A DNA stretch of 64,000 nt from Rhodoferax sp. OV413 (GTDB lineage: Bacteria > Pseudomonadota > Gammaproteobacteria > Burkholderiales > Burkholderiaceae_C), in NCBI RefSeq assembly GCF_900104385.1, contig NZ_FNJA01000004.1, positions 310,001 to 374,000 on the forward strand, written 5' to 3'. Below are positions 8,886 through 18,249 of the stretch, piece after piece. The position numbers and the translations under genes are program-made. The first letter of the stretch is position 1; each line of letters begins with the position of its first letter. Below the pieces are notes generated by a model. It was not told where the DNA came from, did not search any database, and saw only the letters and a list, made by a program, of their open reading frames with translations.

Positions 8886-11800
8886 GGGTGGAAGCGGGAC
8901 TAGCGGGTGCCTCGGCCAGCAGGCGGCCTATGGCTTCAAACTGGAATTGTTGCGCCAGGCTGCGCACTTCTTGCGCCAGGCCCCGGCAGGCGGGCTGGTC
9001 GGCCTCAAGCGCGGCCAGCTGGTTGAGGATACCGCGGTAGAAGCCCAGCTCGGCCACCTCGCGCAGCGCGCGCAGGCTGGCCGCGTCGGGCCAGACCCGG
9101 TGGGTCGTGGCTGGCGCGGCCGGTTCCTGGGTGGCGATGTCACTCCACTGCAGAGTCAGGCGGCGCTCCAGCCAGTCCAGCAGCTCGCTGTGCCGCACCG
9201 GCTTGGTGATGAAGTCCTCGGGGCGGATCCCGACATCGTTTTCCAGGCCCTTGTCAAAGGCATTGGCCGAGACGATGGCCACATGGGCGCCGTGGTGGCC
9301 GTCGGTACGCATTCTGCGGATGGTTTCCCAGCCATCGATGCCGGGCATGGCCAGGTCCATCAGCACCACATCGGGCTGGTAGCCGGCGGCTAGCAGGTCC
9401 AGCGCGTCGTGGCCGCTGGCGGCGGTGCGCACCTCGAAGCCCAGGGGCTGCAGCAGCTGCACCAGCAGCTCGCGGTCGGGCTCTTCGTTATCGACTACCA
9501 GCAGCTTGCGGCGCGGCCCCAAGTAGGCGCGGCGGGAGCGCGCGGCCTTGGGCCGCACGGCCTGCAGGTCGGCGCCATGCACCTCGGGCAGGAACAGTTT
9601 GACGCGGAACACCGAGCCGCTGCCCGGCGTGCTGGCCACGGTCATCTCGCCGCCCATCAGGTCGGTGAGCATCTTGGCGATGGTCAGTCCCAGGCCGGCG
9701 CCCGGGCTGGTCGGCGCGGCCAGGGTGCCGCGGGCAAAGGGTTCGAAGATCTGCGCCAACTCGTCGGCCTGCATGCCAGGGCCGGTGTCTTCGATCTCGA
9801 TGAAAGCCATTTGCAGCGCATAGCGGGCGCGCAGCCGGACACGGCCGCTGGCGGTGAACTTGATGGCATTGCCCAGCAGGTTGATCAGGATCTGGCGCAG
9901 CCGCTTCTCGTCGGCCCGCACCTGTTCGGGCAGCACGCCCTGCGGGTCGAAATGGAAGGCTAGGCCCTTGGCGCGCGCCTGGGGTTCGAACATCTCGGCC
10001 ATTTCGTGCAGCAGGTCGGCAAACGGCATGGCCTTGGTGGCCAGGGTCAGCTTGCCGGACTCGATGCGGGCGATGTCCAACGTGCCTTCGATCAGCGACA
10101 GCAGATGCTCGCCGCCGCGCTTGATCACGCTGACTGCCTGCTGTCGGTGCGGCGGCACGCTGGCATCCTCGCCCATCAGCTGGGCGTAGCCGAGGATGCT
10201 GTTCAGCGGGGTCCGCAGCTCGTGGCTGATGGCGCTGATGTAGCGGCTCTTGGCCTGGTTCGCGTGGTCGGCCTGGGCCCGGGCTTGCTCGGCCACCAGG
10301 CGGGCGGCCTGCAAGGCCTGGTCGGTCTGCTGGTGCGAGGCGATTTCGCGCTGCAGCAGATGGGTTTGGCGGTTCGACTCTTCCTGCGCGACCTGCCGGC
10401 TCTTGTGCGCCAGCACCAGCCACCAGGCAACGATGCCGGCGATGACGATCAAGGCCATATAGGCTTTGACGAAGCCCGAGCGCAGCGACTGGCCCGTATC
10501 TAAATCGGCATCCAGCGCAGACTGGGCCAGCGCGCGCAGCTCTTGAAAATATAGCAAACCAAACAAGGTGGCCAGCACCGGCACCACCACCAGCATCAGC
10601 AGGATGAAGTGCGCCAGGCCGGTATCCAGATACGGCCAGATGCGCTGCGGCAGCAGCCAGCGCAGGGCCGAAGCCCATTGCACCGACAGGCTCGCCTGCG
10701 GCTTGCACAGGTCGCCGCAGCGCGCATCCAGCGTGCAGCACAGCGAGCAGATGCTGCCCTGGTAGGCCGGGCAATGCGCCATGTCGGGCGCCTCGTATTC
10801 GCGCTCGCAGATCACGCAGCGCTGCAGCCGCTGGTAGCCGCCAACGTCCAGCGGTTTGCTGGCGCCACGCTGAACCCAGTCCGCCTGCGGGCCGCGGGCG
10901 ATGTAGTAGCGGCCCTTGGTCCACCAGGCCAGCAGCGGCGAGGCCAGCAGCGCCGTGCCCAGCGCGATCAGCGCCGAGAACGCCTGCGCCATCGGCCCCA
11001 GCAAGCCCATGTAGGCGAGCATGGACAGGGCCGAGGCCAGGGCCATTGCGCCGACTCCCACCGGGTTGATGTCATACAGATAGGCGCGCTTGAATTCGAT
11101 GCCCGGCGGCGACAGGCCTAAGGGCTTGTTGATCACCAGGTCGGCCACCACGGCCATCATCCAGGCGATGGCCAGGTTCGAGTACAGGCCGAGCACATCG
11201 CCAAGCGCCTCGAACACGTTCATCTCCATCAGCATGAAGGCGATCAAGGTGTTGAACACCACCCAGACCACCCGGCCCGGATGGCTGTGGGTGATGCGCG
11301 AGAAGAAGTTGGACCAGGCCAGCGAGCCCGCATAGGCGTTGGTGACGTTGATCTTCAGCTGCGACAGCACCACGAACAGCGCGGTCACCGCCACCGCCCA
11401 GCCGTACTGCGGAAACACGTATTCGTAGGCCGCCAGGTACATCTGGTTCGGGTCGACCGCGCGCTCGGGCGGCACCATATGGGTGATGGCCAGATAGGCC
11501 AGCAGCGCGCCGCCCAGCATCTTCACCACACCCAGCAGCACCCAGCCTGGCCCGCCGGCCAGCACGCCCAGCCACCAGCGGCGCCGGTTGTGGGCTGTCT
11601 GCGCGGGCATGAAGCGCAGGTAGTCGGCCTGCTCCCCCATTTGGGTGATCAACGCAATGCCCACGGTGAGCGCCGCACCAAATGAGAGCATGTTGAAGCT
11701 ATCGCCCTTACCAGATACACCAGCGTAGTGCGTGACGGCCGCAAATGCACCAGGTTCGCGCATCCACACATACGCAAACGGCACGACCAGCAACAGCAGC

Positions 11801-12372
11801 CACAGCGGCTGGGTCCAGACCTGCAGCCGGCTGATCATGGACACGCCGTGCGTCACCAGCGGAATCACCACCAGCGCGCAGATCAAATAACCCCAGCGCG
11901 GCGGTATGCCCAGCGACAGCTCCAGCGCATAGGCCATGACCGCGGCCTCCAGCGCGAAGAAGATGAAGGTGAAGGACGCGTAGATCAGCGAGGTCAGCGT
12001 GGAGCCAATGTAGCCAAAGCCCGCGCCGCGGGTCAGCAAATCCATATCCACACCAAAGCGGGCCGCGTAGATGCTGATGGGCAGGCCAGCCAGAAAGATG
12101 ATCAGGCCGGTAACCACGATGGCCCAGAAGGCATTCACAAAGCCATGCTGCACCAGCAGGGTGGCGCCTACGGCCTCCAGAATCAGAAACGAGGCCGCGC
12201 CAAAGGCGGTGTTGGCGACCCGCCATTCCGACCATTTGCGAAAGCGCTGCGGCGCGAAACGCAGGGCGTAGTCTTCCAGCGTCTCGCTGGCCACCCAGCT
12301 GTTGTAGTCGCGCCGGACCTTCACCACATGCTGCGGTGGATCAAATGGGGGGGAGTTATCAGGGTCAAGCAC
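8875..12372 (-). CDS. fused NCS1-type transporter / hybrid sensor histidine kinase
   Basis: This 1165-residue protein starts at a GTG. Residues ~40-500 are a complete NCS1 (purine-cytosine permease-like) module with about 12 hydrophobic helices. Landmarks are NTAFGAASFLILEAVGA, YAARFGVDMDLLTRGAGFGY, QMGEQADYLRFMP and LSQLKINVTNAYAGSLAW. Residues ~519-556 hold eight cysteines in CxxC-like spacing (CVICERE ... CSLCC ... CGDLCKP), probably a metal-binding knuckle. Two more TM helices (about 590-660) lead to a coiled coil, the HisKA box SHELRTPLNSILGYAQLMGE (His near 715), the HATPase boxes (NLLGNAIKFT, GAGLGLTIAKML) and a receiver (VVLMDLAMPGIDGW, Asp near 1002). This implies a transporter-like sensor signalling to the LuxR regulator next to it. 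Ligand inferred: a nucleobase, hydantoin or related nitrogen compound. The neighbours are urease (divergent) and guaD. Confidence 0.9.
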   Translation of the reverse strand: MLDPDNSPPFDPPQHVVKVRRDYNSWVASETLEDYALRFAPQRFRKWSEWRVANTAFGAASFLILEAVGATLLVQHGFVNAFWAIVVTGLIIFLAGLPISIYAARFGVDMDLLTRGAGFGYIGSTLTSLIYASFTFIFFALEAAVMAYALELSLGIPPRWGYLICALVVIPLVTHGVSMISRLQVWTQPLWLLLLVVPFAYVWMREPGAFAAVTHYAGVSGKGDSFNMLSFGAALTVGIALITQMGEQADYLRFMPAQTAHNRRRWWLGVLAGGPGWVLLGVVKMLGGALLAYLAITHMVPPERAVDPNQMYLAAYEYVFPQYGWAVAVTALFVVLSQLKINVTNAYAGSLAWSNFFSRITHSHPGRVVWVVFNTLIAFMLMEMNVFEALGDVLGLYSNLAIAWMMAVVADLVINKPLGLSPPGIEFKRAYLYDINPVGVGAMALASALSMLAYMGLLGPMAQAFSALIALGTALLASPLLAWWTKGRYYIARGPQADWVQRGASKPLDVGGYQRLQRCVICEREYEAPDMAHCPAYQGSICSLCCTLDARCGDLCKPQASLSVQWASALRWLLPQRIWPYLDTGLAHFILLMLVVVPVLATLFGLLYFQELRALAQSALDADLDTGQSLRSGFVKAYMALIVIAGIVAWWLVLAHKSRQVAQEESNRQTHLLQREIASHQQTDQALQAARLVAEQARAQADHANQAKSRYISAISHELRTPLNSILGYAQLMGEDASVPPHRQQAVSVIKRGGEHLLSLIEGTLDIARIESGKLTLATKAMPFADLLHEMAEMFEPQARAKGLAFHFDPQGVLPEQVRADEKRLRQILINLLGNAIKFTASGRVRLRARYALQMAFIEIEDTGPGMQADELAQIFEPFARGTLAAPTSPGAGLGLTIAKMLTDLMGGEMTVASTPGSGSVFRVKLFLPEVHGADLQAVRPKAARSRRAYLGPRRKLLVVDNEEPDRELLVQLLQPLGFEVRTAASGHDALDLLAAGYQPDVVLMDLAMPGIDGWETIRRMRTDGHHGAHVAIVSANAFDKGLENDVGIRPEDFITKPVRHSELLDWLERRLTLQWSDIATQEPAAPATTHRVWPDAASLRALREVAELGFYRGILNQLAALEADQPACRGLAQEVRSLAQQFQFEAIGRLLAEAPASPASTHAP

Positions 12373-12449
12373 CGCATGAGCGTCGCAGCTTTCAGGCCAG
12401 CCCCGGCCGCACTGATCGGCAGCGATCTGCGCCCGATGGCGTATGTGCG

Positions 12450-12465
12450 GGGCACATAGCTTGCT
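12450..12465 (+). promoter_or_regulatory. sigma-54 (-24/-12) promoter for the urease operon
   Basis: The sequence GGGCACATAGCTTGCT matches the RpoN consensus TGGCAC-N5-TTGCW at every position but the first, with exactly 10 nt between the invariant GG (12451-12452) and GC (12463-12464). Predicted transcription start is about 12476, giving a leader of ~110 nt to ureA. RpoN control is known for nitrogen-limitation genes activated by NtrC, so this fits urease induction under nitrogen shortage. An activator site was not identified with confidence. Confidence 0.65.
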
Positions 12466-12509
12466 TAATAATGGTGATCGAACTGACGCCCTCTATCTAG
12501 CGAGCCTCC

Positions 12510-12563
12510 ATGGAACTTACGCCACGCGTTCGGCCAGCTTATGCGGCCGCACGAGCTCACTAA
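12510..12563 (+). other. 17-codon leader ORF imitating the UreA N-terminus
   Basis: ATG at 12510 opens a mini-ORF starting MELTPR, the same six residues as UreA 75 bp downstream. All three nucleotide differences in those codons are at third positions. It then reads VRPAYAAARAH and stops at TAA 12561-12563. A related nonamer-plus (GAACTGACGCC) sits at 12480-12490 inside another tiny frame, MVIELTPSI. No strong Shine-Dalgarno precedes the leader ORF. It may be a decayed duplication of the ureA start or a translated leader peptide. Confidence 0.4.
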
Positions 12564-12584
12564 TTAACTATCGAGTGAAACGAG

Positions 12585-12887
<303 letters not shown>

Positions 12888-12906
12888 TCCACCGGACGCC
12901 CACACC

Positions 12907-13488
12907 ATGCGCACGCCCTCCCTACGCACTATTGTTTTGATAGCTTCTGCCGCAGTATCTACGGGTGCCAGCGCCCATTTAGGCACTGATGCTGGCGTAC
13001 ACCACTCGTTTCTGGACGGGTTGATGCACCCCTTGACCGGCATGGACCACATGGCTGCCATGCTGGCCGTGGGCCTGTGGAGCGCCATGACAGCACGCCG
13101 GGTCTGGCTGGCACCGATCTCTTTTGCAGGCATGCTGATGGTCGGCGCGCTGCTGGGCCTGGGCGGGCTGCAACTGTCGGGCGTGGAGCCGATGATCGCC
13201 GCATCGCTGCTGGTGCTAGGCCTGTTGGTCGCCACCAAGGCCCAGTTGCCCAGCCTGCTGGCAGCCGGCGTGGTCGGCGTGTTTGCCGTGTTCCACGGCA
13301 TCGCCCACGGCACCGAGCTGGCCGGCGGCGACAACGGCTGGGCGCCGCTGGTCGGCATGCTGGTCGCAACCCTGGGCCTGCACCTGGCCGGCGTGGCCAT
13401 CGGCCTGGCGCTGCGCAGCTACCCTGCCTGGATGCGGCGCGTGGCCGGCGGCCTGGTGGCCGTGGTGGCGGTCCTTCCCGTCCTGTAA
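12907..13488 (+). CDS. ureJ: HupE/UreJ family membrane protein
   Basis: This 193-residue protein has a cleavable signal peptide (start [20 protein letters not shown], cleavage near ASA-HLG) and about six TM helices. The HupE/UreJ signature His residues are seen in [22 protein letters not shown] and [11 protein letters not shown]; they are thought to bind nickel. HupE/UreJ proteins are found in urease and hydrogenase operons and are implicated in Ni2+ uptake for metallocentre assembly. The gene is wedged between ureA (19 bp upstream) and ureB, whose AAGGAG overlaps the stop. The signal-peptide codons coincide with a dispersed-repeat-like segment (12927-12982). Confidence 0.92.
   Translation: MRTPSLRTIVLIASAAVSTGASAHLGTDAGVHHSFLDGLMHPLTGMDHMAAMLAVGLWSAMTARRVWLAPISFAGMLMVGALLGLGGLQLSGVEPMIAASLLVLGLLVATKAQLPSLLAAGVVGVFAVFHGIAHGTELAGGDNGWAPLVGMLVATLGLHLAGVAIGLALRSYPAWMRRVAGGLVAVVAVLPVL
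12927..12982 (+). repeat. repeat-like segment within the ureJ signal-peptide codons
   Basis: ACTATT(N5)GATAGCTTCTGCCGCAG followed by TGCCAGCGCCCATTTA has the same boxes and spacing as the intergenic ~55-bp repeat. It encodes the hydrophobic core and cleavage region of the UreJ signal peptide. Either an in-frame insertion or convergence; I rate it tentative. Confidence 0.35.
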
Positions 13489-13499
13489 GGAGCCACAGC

Positions 13500-13805
13500 A
13501 TGACCCCAGGCGAATTCTTGGTTGACGCGGGCGAGCACGCCCTGAACACCGGGCGGCGCAGCCTCACCCTGGTAGTCAGCAACACGGCCGACCGACCGAT
13601 TCAGGTCGGCTCGCACTACCACTTTGCCGAAACCAATGGCGCACTCGGCTTTGACCGCGCCGCCGCCCAAGGCATGCGGCTGAACATCGCCTCCGGCAGC
13701 GCAGTGCGCTTCGAGCCCGGCCAGCAGCGCACGGTGGAGCTGGTGGATTTCGCGGGCGACCGCACGGTGTATGGCTTTCGCGGCCTCACGCAAGGAAAAC
13801 TCTGA
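13500..13805 (+). CDS. ureB: urease beta subunit
   Basis: This 101-residue subunit matches UreB throughout: [20 protein letters not shown], then [40 protein letters not shown] and [12 protein letters not shown] clear ribosome site AAGGAG at 13487-13492 precedes the ATG at 13500. The stop TGA (13803-13805) shares its A with the ureC ATG, so the two are translationally coupled. UreB is a structural subunit packing against UreC. Confidence 0.97.
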   Translation: MTPGEFLVDAGEHALNTGRRSLTLVVSNTADRPIQVGSHYHFAETNGALGFDRAAAQGMRLNIASGSAVRFEPGQQRTVELVDFAGDRTVYGFRGLTQGKL

Positions 13806-15523
13806 TGGCAACGATAGGTAAACGCGCTTACGCCGAGATTTTTGGACCCACCACCGGCGACCGGGTGCGCCTGGCCGATACCGACCTGCTGATCGAGGTC
13901 GAAAAAGACTACACGCTGCTGGCTGGTGCCTACGGCGAGGAAGTGAAGTTCGGCGGCGGCAAGACCATCCGCGACGGCATGGCGCAAAGCCAGCGCATGA
14001 ACAGCGAGGGCGCGGTGGACTGCGTGATGACCAATGCGCTGATCCTCGACCACTGGGGCATCGTCAAGGCCGACATTGGCCTCAAAGGCGGCCGCATCGT
14101 CGCCATCGGCAAAGCCGGCAACCCCGACGTGCAGCCCGGCGTGGACATCATCATCGGCCCGGGCACCGAAGTCATCAGCTGCGAGGGCAATATCGTCACC
14201 GCCGGCGGCATCGACAGCCACATCCACTTCATCTGCCCGCAGCAGATCGAAGAAGCCCTGGCCAGCGGCGTCACCACCATGATGGGCGGCGGCACCGGCC
14301 CGGCCACCGGCACATTTGCCACCACCTGCACGCCCGGCCCCTGGAACATCGAGCGCATGCTGCAGGCGGCCGACGCCTTCCCCATGAACCTGGGCTTTCT
14401 GGGCAAAGGGAATGCCAGCCTGCCTGCAGCACTGCACGAGCAGATCAACGCCGGTGTGATCGGCCTGAAGCTGCACGAAGACTGGGGCACGACGCCGGCC
14501 GCCATCAGCAACTGCCTGGACGTGGCCGACGCCACCGACACCCAGGTCGCCATCCATTCCGACACGCTGAACGAGAGCGGCTTCGTCGAAAACACCATTG
14601 CCGCGACCAAGGGCCGCGGCCTGTGCGCCTTCCACACCGAAGGCGCGGGCGGCGGCCATGCACCCGACATCCTGCGGGTGGTCGGCGAGGCCAACTTCCT
14701 GCCCAGCAGCACCAACCCCACCATGCCGTACACCGTGAACACGCTGGACGAGCACGTGGACATGCTGATGGTCTGCCACCATCTGGACGCCAGCATCCCC
14801 GAAGACCTGGCCTTTGCTGAAAGCCGCATCCGCAAGGAAACCATTGCCGCCGAGGACGTGCTGCACGACCTGGGCGCCATCAGCATGATGAGCAGCGACA
14901 GCCAGGCCATGGGCCGGGTCGGCGAAGTCATCCTGCGCACTTGGCAGACGGCGCACAAGATGAAGACCCAGCGCGGTAGCCTGCCCGAAGACAGCAGCCG
15001 CAACGACAACTTCCGCGCCAAGCGCTACGTGGCCAAGTACACCATCAACCCGGCGATTGCCCACGGCATCAGCCACGAAGTCGGCAGTATCGAGGTTGGC
15101 AAATGGGCCGACCTGGTGGTCTGGAAGCCGGCCTTCTTCGGCGTCAAGCCGGCGCTGATCCTGAAGGGCGGCTTCATCGCCATGGCCGCCATGGGCGACC
15201 CGAACGCCAGTATCCCTACACCCCAGCCGGTGCATTACCGGCCTATGTTCGGCTCCTACGGCAGCGCCCTGGCGCGTGGCTCGCTGACGTTTGTGTCGCA
15301 AGCTGGGCTGAACGCTGGCATCAAGGACCGCTTCGGCCTGGCCAAAACCCTGAGCGCCGTGCACAACATCCGCGGCGTACGCAAGCAGCACATGGTGCAC
15401 AACAGCTATCTGCCGAAAATGGAAATCGATGCCCAAACTTACAGCGTACGTGCCGACGGGGTGCTGCTGACCTGCGAAGCCGCAGTAAGCTTGCCGATGG
15501 CCCAACGTTACTTTCTTTTTTAA
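13805..15523 (+). CDS. ureC: urease alpha (catalytic) subunit
   Basis: This 572-residue catalytic subunit carries the di-nickel centre. Visible ligands and residues are the HxH in [19 protein letters not shown], the lysine carbamylated to bridge the nickels in [15 protein letters not shown] (near residue 221), and later ligand His residues in [10 protein letters not shown] and [15 protein letters not shown]. The flap region has [20 protein letters not shown] with the catalytic His. Length and sequence are full and intact. The start overlaps the ureB stop and the stop TAA overlaps the ureE ATG. Confidence 0.99.
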   Translation: MATIGKRAYAEIFGPTTGDRVRLADTDLLIEVEKDYTLLAGAYGEEVKFGGGKTIRDGMAQSQRMNSEGAVDCVMTNALILDHWGIVKADIGLKGGRIVAIGKAGNPDVQPGVDIIIGPGTEVISCEGNIVTAGGIDSHIHFICPQQIEEALASGVTTMMGGGTGPATGTFATTCTPGPWNIERMLQAADAFPMNLGFLGKGNASLPAALHEQINAGVIGLKLHEDWGTTPAAISNCLDVADATDTQVAIHSDTLNESGFVENTIAATKGRGLCAFHTEGAGGGHAPDILRVVGEANFLPSSTNPTMPYTVNTLDEHVDMLMVCHHLDASIPEDLAFAESRIRKETIAAEDVLHDLGAISMMSSDSQAMGRVGEVILRTWQTAHKMKTQRGSLPEDSSRNDNFRAKRYVAKYTINPAIAHGISHEVGSIEVGKWADLVVWKPAFFGVKPALILKGGFIAMAAMGDPNASIPTPQPVHYRPMFGSYGSALARGSLTFVSQAGLNAGIKDRFGLAKTLSAVHNIRGVRKQHMVHNSYLPKMEIDAQTYSVRADGVLLTCEAAVSLPMAQRYFLF

Positions 15524-16113
15524 TGCTCCAAACCTCCAAACTCATCTCCCAAGGCAAGGGTCTGGCCCCTGCCCTGCTGAAACGCGCCAGCACCATCGAA
15601 CTCGACTGGGACGTACGGCAGAAAAGCCGCTTCGACGCCACCGACTCGCTGGGCCGGCAACTCGGCGTGTTCCTGCCACGCGGCACCCTGGTGCGCGGCG
15701 GCGACGTACTGGTGGCCGAAGACGGTTCGCTGGTGCGGGTACTGGCCGCGCCGCAATCGGTGCTGCTGATCACCGCTTGCGCGGAGCACGGCACGCCTTT
15801 CGACCTGACCCGTGCCGCCTACCACTTGGGCAATCGCCATGTGCCCATCGAGCTGCAACCCGACCATTTGAAAATCGAGCCCGACCATGTGCTGGCCGAG
15901 ATGCTGCGCGCCATGCATTTGACGGTGGCAGAAGTCACCGTGGCGTTTGAGCCCGAAGGCGGGGCCTACGCTTCCGGCGGGCACAGCCATGGCCACGACC
16001 ATGGGCACGCCGCGCCTAAGCCGATCAAGCCCATCACGATCCCGATTGCGGCAGCACCGCACGTCCACGGCCCGGGCTGCGGACACGACCATGGGCACGG
16101 CCATTCCCACTGA
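15523..16113 (+). CDS. ureE: urease accessory protein UreE (nickel metallochaperone)
   Basis: UreE has 196 residues and delivers Ni2+ to the UreC active site through UreG. The N-terminal peptide-binding domain includes [16 protein letters not shown]. The metal-binding domain has [15 protein letters not shown] and [13 protein letters not shown]. The C-terminus carries two His-rich blocks (HSHGHDHGH and HDHGHGHSH) separated by a Pro/Ile linker, an extended nickel-storage tail. The ATG at 15523 overlaps the ureC TAA by one base. Confidence 0.96.
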   Translation: MLQTSKLISQGKGLAPALLKRASTIELDWDVRQKSRFDATDSLGRQLGVFLPRGTLVRGGDVLVAEDGSLVRVLAAPQSVLLITACAEHGTPFDLTRAAYHLGNRHVPIELQPDHLKIEPDHVLAEMLRAMHLTVAEVTVAFEPEGGAYASGGHSHGHDHGHAAPKPIKPITIPIAAAPHVHGPGCGHDHGHGHSH

Positions 16114-16117
16114 ACCG

Positions 16118-16882
16118 ATGATGGTGCGCAGAGTCCGCCCCCTGACACCGCCGCTACGCCGCCGCCCTGCCAGAGCCGTTCAGCCCAGTGCCAGCCGGCC
16201 AGAAGCGGCCACGCCCAGCCTGCTGCAGCTGATCTGGCTGGCGTCCCCGGCTTTGCCAGTGGGCGGGTTTTCGTACTCGGAAGGGCTGGAAGCGGCCGTA
16301 GACCGTGCGGGAGTAGCTACAGAAAGCAGAGCATCCGACTGGCTGATAGACCAGTTGCACATCACGCTGATGCGCGGCGACCTGGCGGCCATCGCCAAAG
16401 CCATCCCGGCCTGGCGCCGCGGTGCCATCGATTCTGTGGCCGAACTCAATGCCTGGGTGCTGCAAACCCGCGAAACCAGCGAGTTCCGCGCCCAGGCCGA
16501 GCAAATGGGCCGTTCCCTGCTGGACTGGCTGCGCAACCACAACACCGCCACGCCAGACCATATTGCCGCCTGCGCCAGGATGCAGCCCACCTACCCCATC
16601 GCTTACGCGCTGGCCGCGGCCGCCACCCAGGCCCCGCTGCGCGACTGCCTGCTGGCCTACGCTTTCGGCTGGGCCGAGAACATGACCCAGTCGGCGATCA
16701 AGTCCGTGCCCCTGGGCCAGAGCGCCGGCCAGCGCATACTGGCACGACTCGCGGCCGACATTCCCGCCGCCGTAGACCAGGCCATCCAGCTCCCAGACAG
16801 CCAGCGCCAGGCGTTTTCGCCGATGCTGGCAATCCTTTCCTCCCAGCACGAAGTGCAATATTCCAGACTGTTTAGATCATGA
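16118..16882 (+). CDS. ureF: urease accessory protein UreF
   Basis: UreF works with UreD and UreG as the activation complex and checks GTP hydrolysis by UreG. The body matches the family: [20 protein letters not shown], then [24 protein letters not shown] and [20 protein letters not shown]. With the ATG at 16118 the protein has 254 residues, of which the first ~34 are Arg/Pro-rich and unlike homologues. An alternative ATG at 16091 would overlap ureE by 23 bp. The stop overlaps the ureG start (ATGA). Its obligate partner UreD is not encoded in the window. Confidence 0.95.
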   Translation: MMVRRVRPLTPPLRRRPARAVQPSASRPEAATPSLLQLIWLASPALPVGGFSYSEGLEAAVDRAGVATESRASDWLIDQLHITLMRGDLAAIAKAIPAWRRGAIDSVAELNAWVLQTRETSEFRAQAEQMGRSLLDWLRNHNTATPDHIAACARMQPTYPIAYALAAAATQAPLRDCLLAYAFGWAENMTQSAIKSVPLGQSAGQRILARLAADIPAAVDQAIQLPDSQRQAFSPMLAILSSQHEVQYSRLFRS

Positions 16883-17535
16883 GCACACTGCACCACATCG
16901 CAAATCGCACCAAGAAACTCCCCCCGCTGCGCGTCGGCATCGGCGGCCCGGTGGGCTCGGGCAAGACCACCTTGCTAGAAATGCTGTGCAAGGCCATGCG
17001 CGACAAGTACGACCTGGTGGCCATCACCAATGACATCTACACCAAGGAAGACCAGCGCCTGCTGACCGTCAGCGGCGCCCTGCCCGCCGACCGCATCATG
17101 GGTGTGGAAACCGGTGGCTGCCCGCACACCGCCATCCGCGAAGACTGCTCGATCAACCTCGAAGCCATTGACCGCATGCTGGTCGAGCACCCGAATGCCG
17201 ACATCGTGTTTGTGGAAAGCGGCGGTGACAACCTGGCCGCCACCTTCAGCCCCGAGCTCAGCGACCTGACCATCTACGTGATCGACGTGGCGGCCGGCGA
17301 GAAAATCCCGCGCAAAGGTGGCCCCGGCATCACCAAGAGCGACCTGTTCGTGATCAACAAAACCGACCTGGCGCCGCATGTGGGCGCAAACCTGGACATC
17401 ATGGAATCCGACACCCGCCGCATGCGCAGCAGCGGCCAGGGCGTCAAGCCGTTTGTGATGACCAATCTGAAAACCCTGACCGGGTTGGCCGAGGTGGTTT
17501 CCTTCATCGAGACAAAGGGCATGCTGGCCTCGTAA
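16879..17535 (+). CDS. ureG: urease accessory GTPase UreG
   Basis: This 218-residue SIMIBI-class GTPase drives nickel insertion into urease. The P-loop is [20 protein letters not shown]. The nickel/dimerisation motif CPH appears in [20 protein letters not shown], and the Walker B and specificity elements are [20 protein letters not shown] and [11 protein letters not shown]. It is full length and ends the urease operon. A short hairpin (17557-17573) and queE follow on the same strand, 45 bp away. Confidence 0.98.
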   Translation: MSTLHHIANRTKKLPPLRVGIGGPVGSGKTTLLEMLCKAMRDKYDLVAITNDIYTKEDQRLLTVSGALPADRIMGVETGGCPHTAIREDCSINLEAIDRMLVEHPNADIVFVESGGDNLAATFSPELSDLTIYVIDVAAGEKIPRKGGPGITKSDLFVINKTDLAPHVGANLDIMESDTRRMRSSGQGVKPFVMTNLKTLTGLAEVVSFIETKGMLAS

Positions 17536-17556
17536 AATCAAGGGCTTAGCAAGTTT

Positions 17557-17573
17557 CACCGCTGACAGCGGTG
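17557..17573 (+). other. short hairpin between ureG and queE
   Basis: CACCGCT-GAC-AGCGGTG forms a 7-bp stem with a 3-nt loop, ending 7 bp before the queE ATG. There is no U-run, so it is not a standard terminator, and it lacks the A-rich tail of preQ1 riboswitches. It could affect queE translation. Confidence 0.3.
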
Positions 17574-17580
17574 CGTTCCC

Positions 17581-18219
17581 ATGACCTATAGCGTCAAAGA
17601 GATTTTCTACACCCTGCAAGGCGAAGGCGCCCAGACAGGTAGCCCTGCCGTGTTTTGCCGCTTTGCGGGCTGCAACCTCTGGACCGGCCGCGAAAGTGAC
17701 CGCGCCACCGCGGTCTGCCGCTTCTGCGATACCGACTTTGTGGGCACCGACGGCACCCTAGGCGGCAAATTTGCCACAGCCGACGCGCTGGCCGACCTGA
17801 TAGAAGCCCAATGGCCGGCGGGCGACACGCAGAACCGGCTCACCGTGCTAACAGGCGGCGAACCGCTATTACAAGTCGACGCCGAACTGGTTGCCGCCCT
17901 GCACGCCCGTGGCTTTCGCATCGCCGTGGAAAGCAATGGCACGGTACGCGCCCCCGAGGGCATTGACTGGCTCTGCATCAGCCCCAAGGCCGGAGCGCCC
18001 TGGATACAGCAGCAGGGCCAGGAGCTGAAAGTGGTCTGGCCACAATCGGGCATGGACCTGGGCACATTGGTCAGCACCGGCCAGTTCACCCACCGCTTCC
18101 TGCAACCCATGGACGGCCCCGAACAGGCGGCCAATATGACACTCTGTATAGACACCTGCATGCAGCACCCCGCCTGGCGCCTGAGCATCCAGACCCACAA
18201 GATCAGTGGTATCCGCTGA
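17581..18219 (+). CDS. queE: 7-carboxy-7-deazaguanine synthase
   Basis: QueE is a 212-residue radical SAM enzyme that converts 6-carboxytetrahydropterin to 7-carboxy-7-deazaguanine in queuosine biosynthesis. The atypical cluster motif of QueE is seen, with a long insert between the first and second Cys: CRFAGCNLWTGRESD, then VCRFCDTDF. Other marks are YTLQGEGAQTGSPAVFCRF near the N-terminus, the LTGGEPLLQVD loop, and SPKAGAPW towards the end. queD follows 30 bp downstream, which completes two consecutive steps of the pathway. Confidence 0.95.
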   Translation: MTYSVKEIFYTLQGEGAQTGSPAVFCRFAGCNLWTGRESDRATAVCRFCDTDFVGTDGTLGGKFATADALADLIEAQWPAGDTQNRLTVLTGGEPLLQVDAELVAALHARGFRIAVESNGTVRAPEGIDWLCISPKAGAPWIQQQGQELKVVWPQSGMDLGTLVSTGQFTHRFLQPMDGPEQAANMTLCIDTCMQHPAWRLSIQTHKISGIR

Positions 18220-18249
18220 TTCGCCCATCTTCGTTTCCGATTGACCCCC

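Larger units (their letters stand above)
12373..12584. promoter_or_regulatory. divergent control region between the sensor kinase and ureA
   Basis: This 212-bp gap separates the GTG of the kinase and the ATG of ureA. It contains a sigma-54 promoter match at 12450-12465 and two very short ORFs that imitate the ureA start (12471-12500 and 12510-12563). Multi-frame stop codons follow at 12561-12577. No ureD, the usual first gene of such operons, is encoded here. Confidence 0.6.

Noticed and set aside
9488-10924. 478-codon frame overlapping the sensor kinase on the same strand
   Set aside because: It is the kinase coding sequence read out of frame; Arg/Pro/Ala-rich with no domain.
12320-12345. 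NtrC-like site (CACC...GGTG) upstream of the sigma-54 promoter
   Set aside because: The arms are spaced wrongly for the NtrC consensus and lie in kinase coding sequence; too weak to annotate.
13616-15505. 629-codon open frame antisense to ureC
   Set aside because: A shadow of the highly GC-biased ureC codons; composition (His/Val/Gly/Gln-rich) is typical of antisense frames and there is no recognisable domain.
17536-17580. preQ1 riboswitch before queE
   Set aside because: Only a 7-bp hairpin is present; the A-rich tail and conserved loop bases of preQ1 aptamers are absent.
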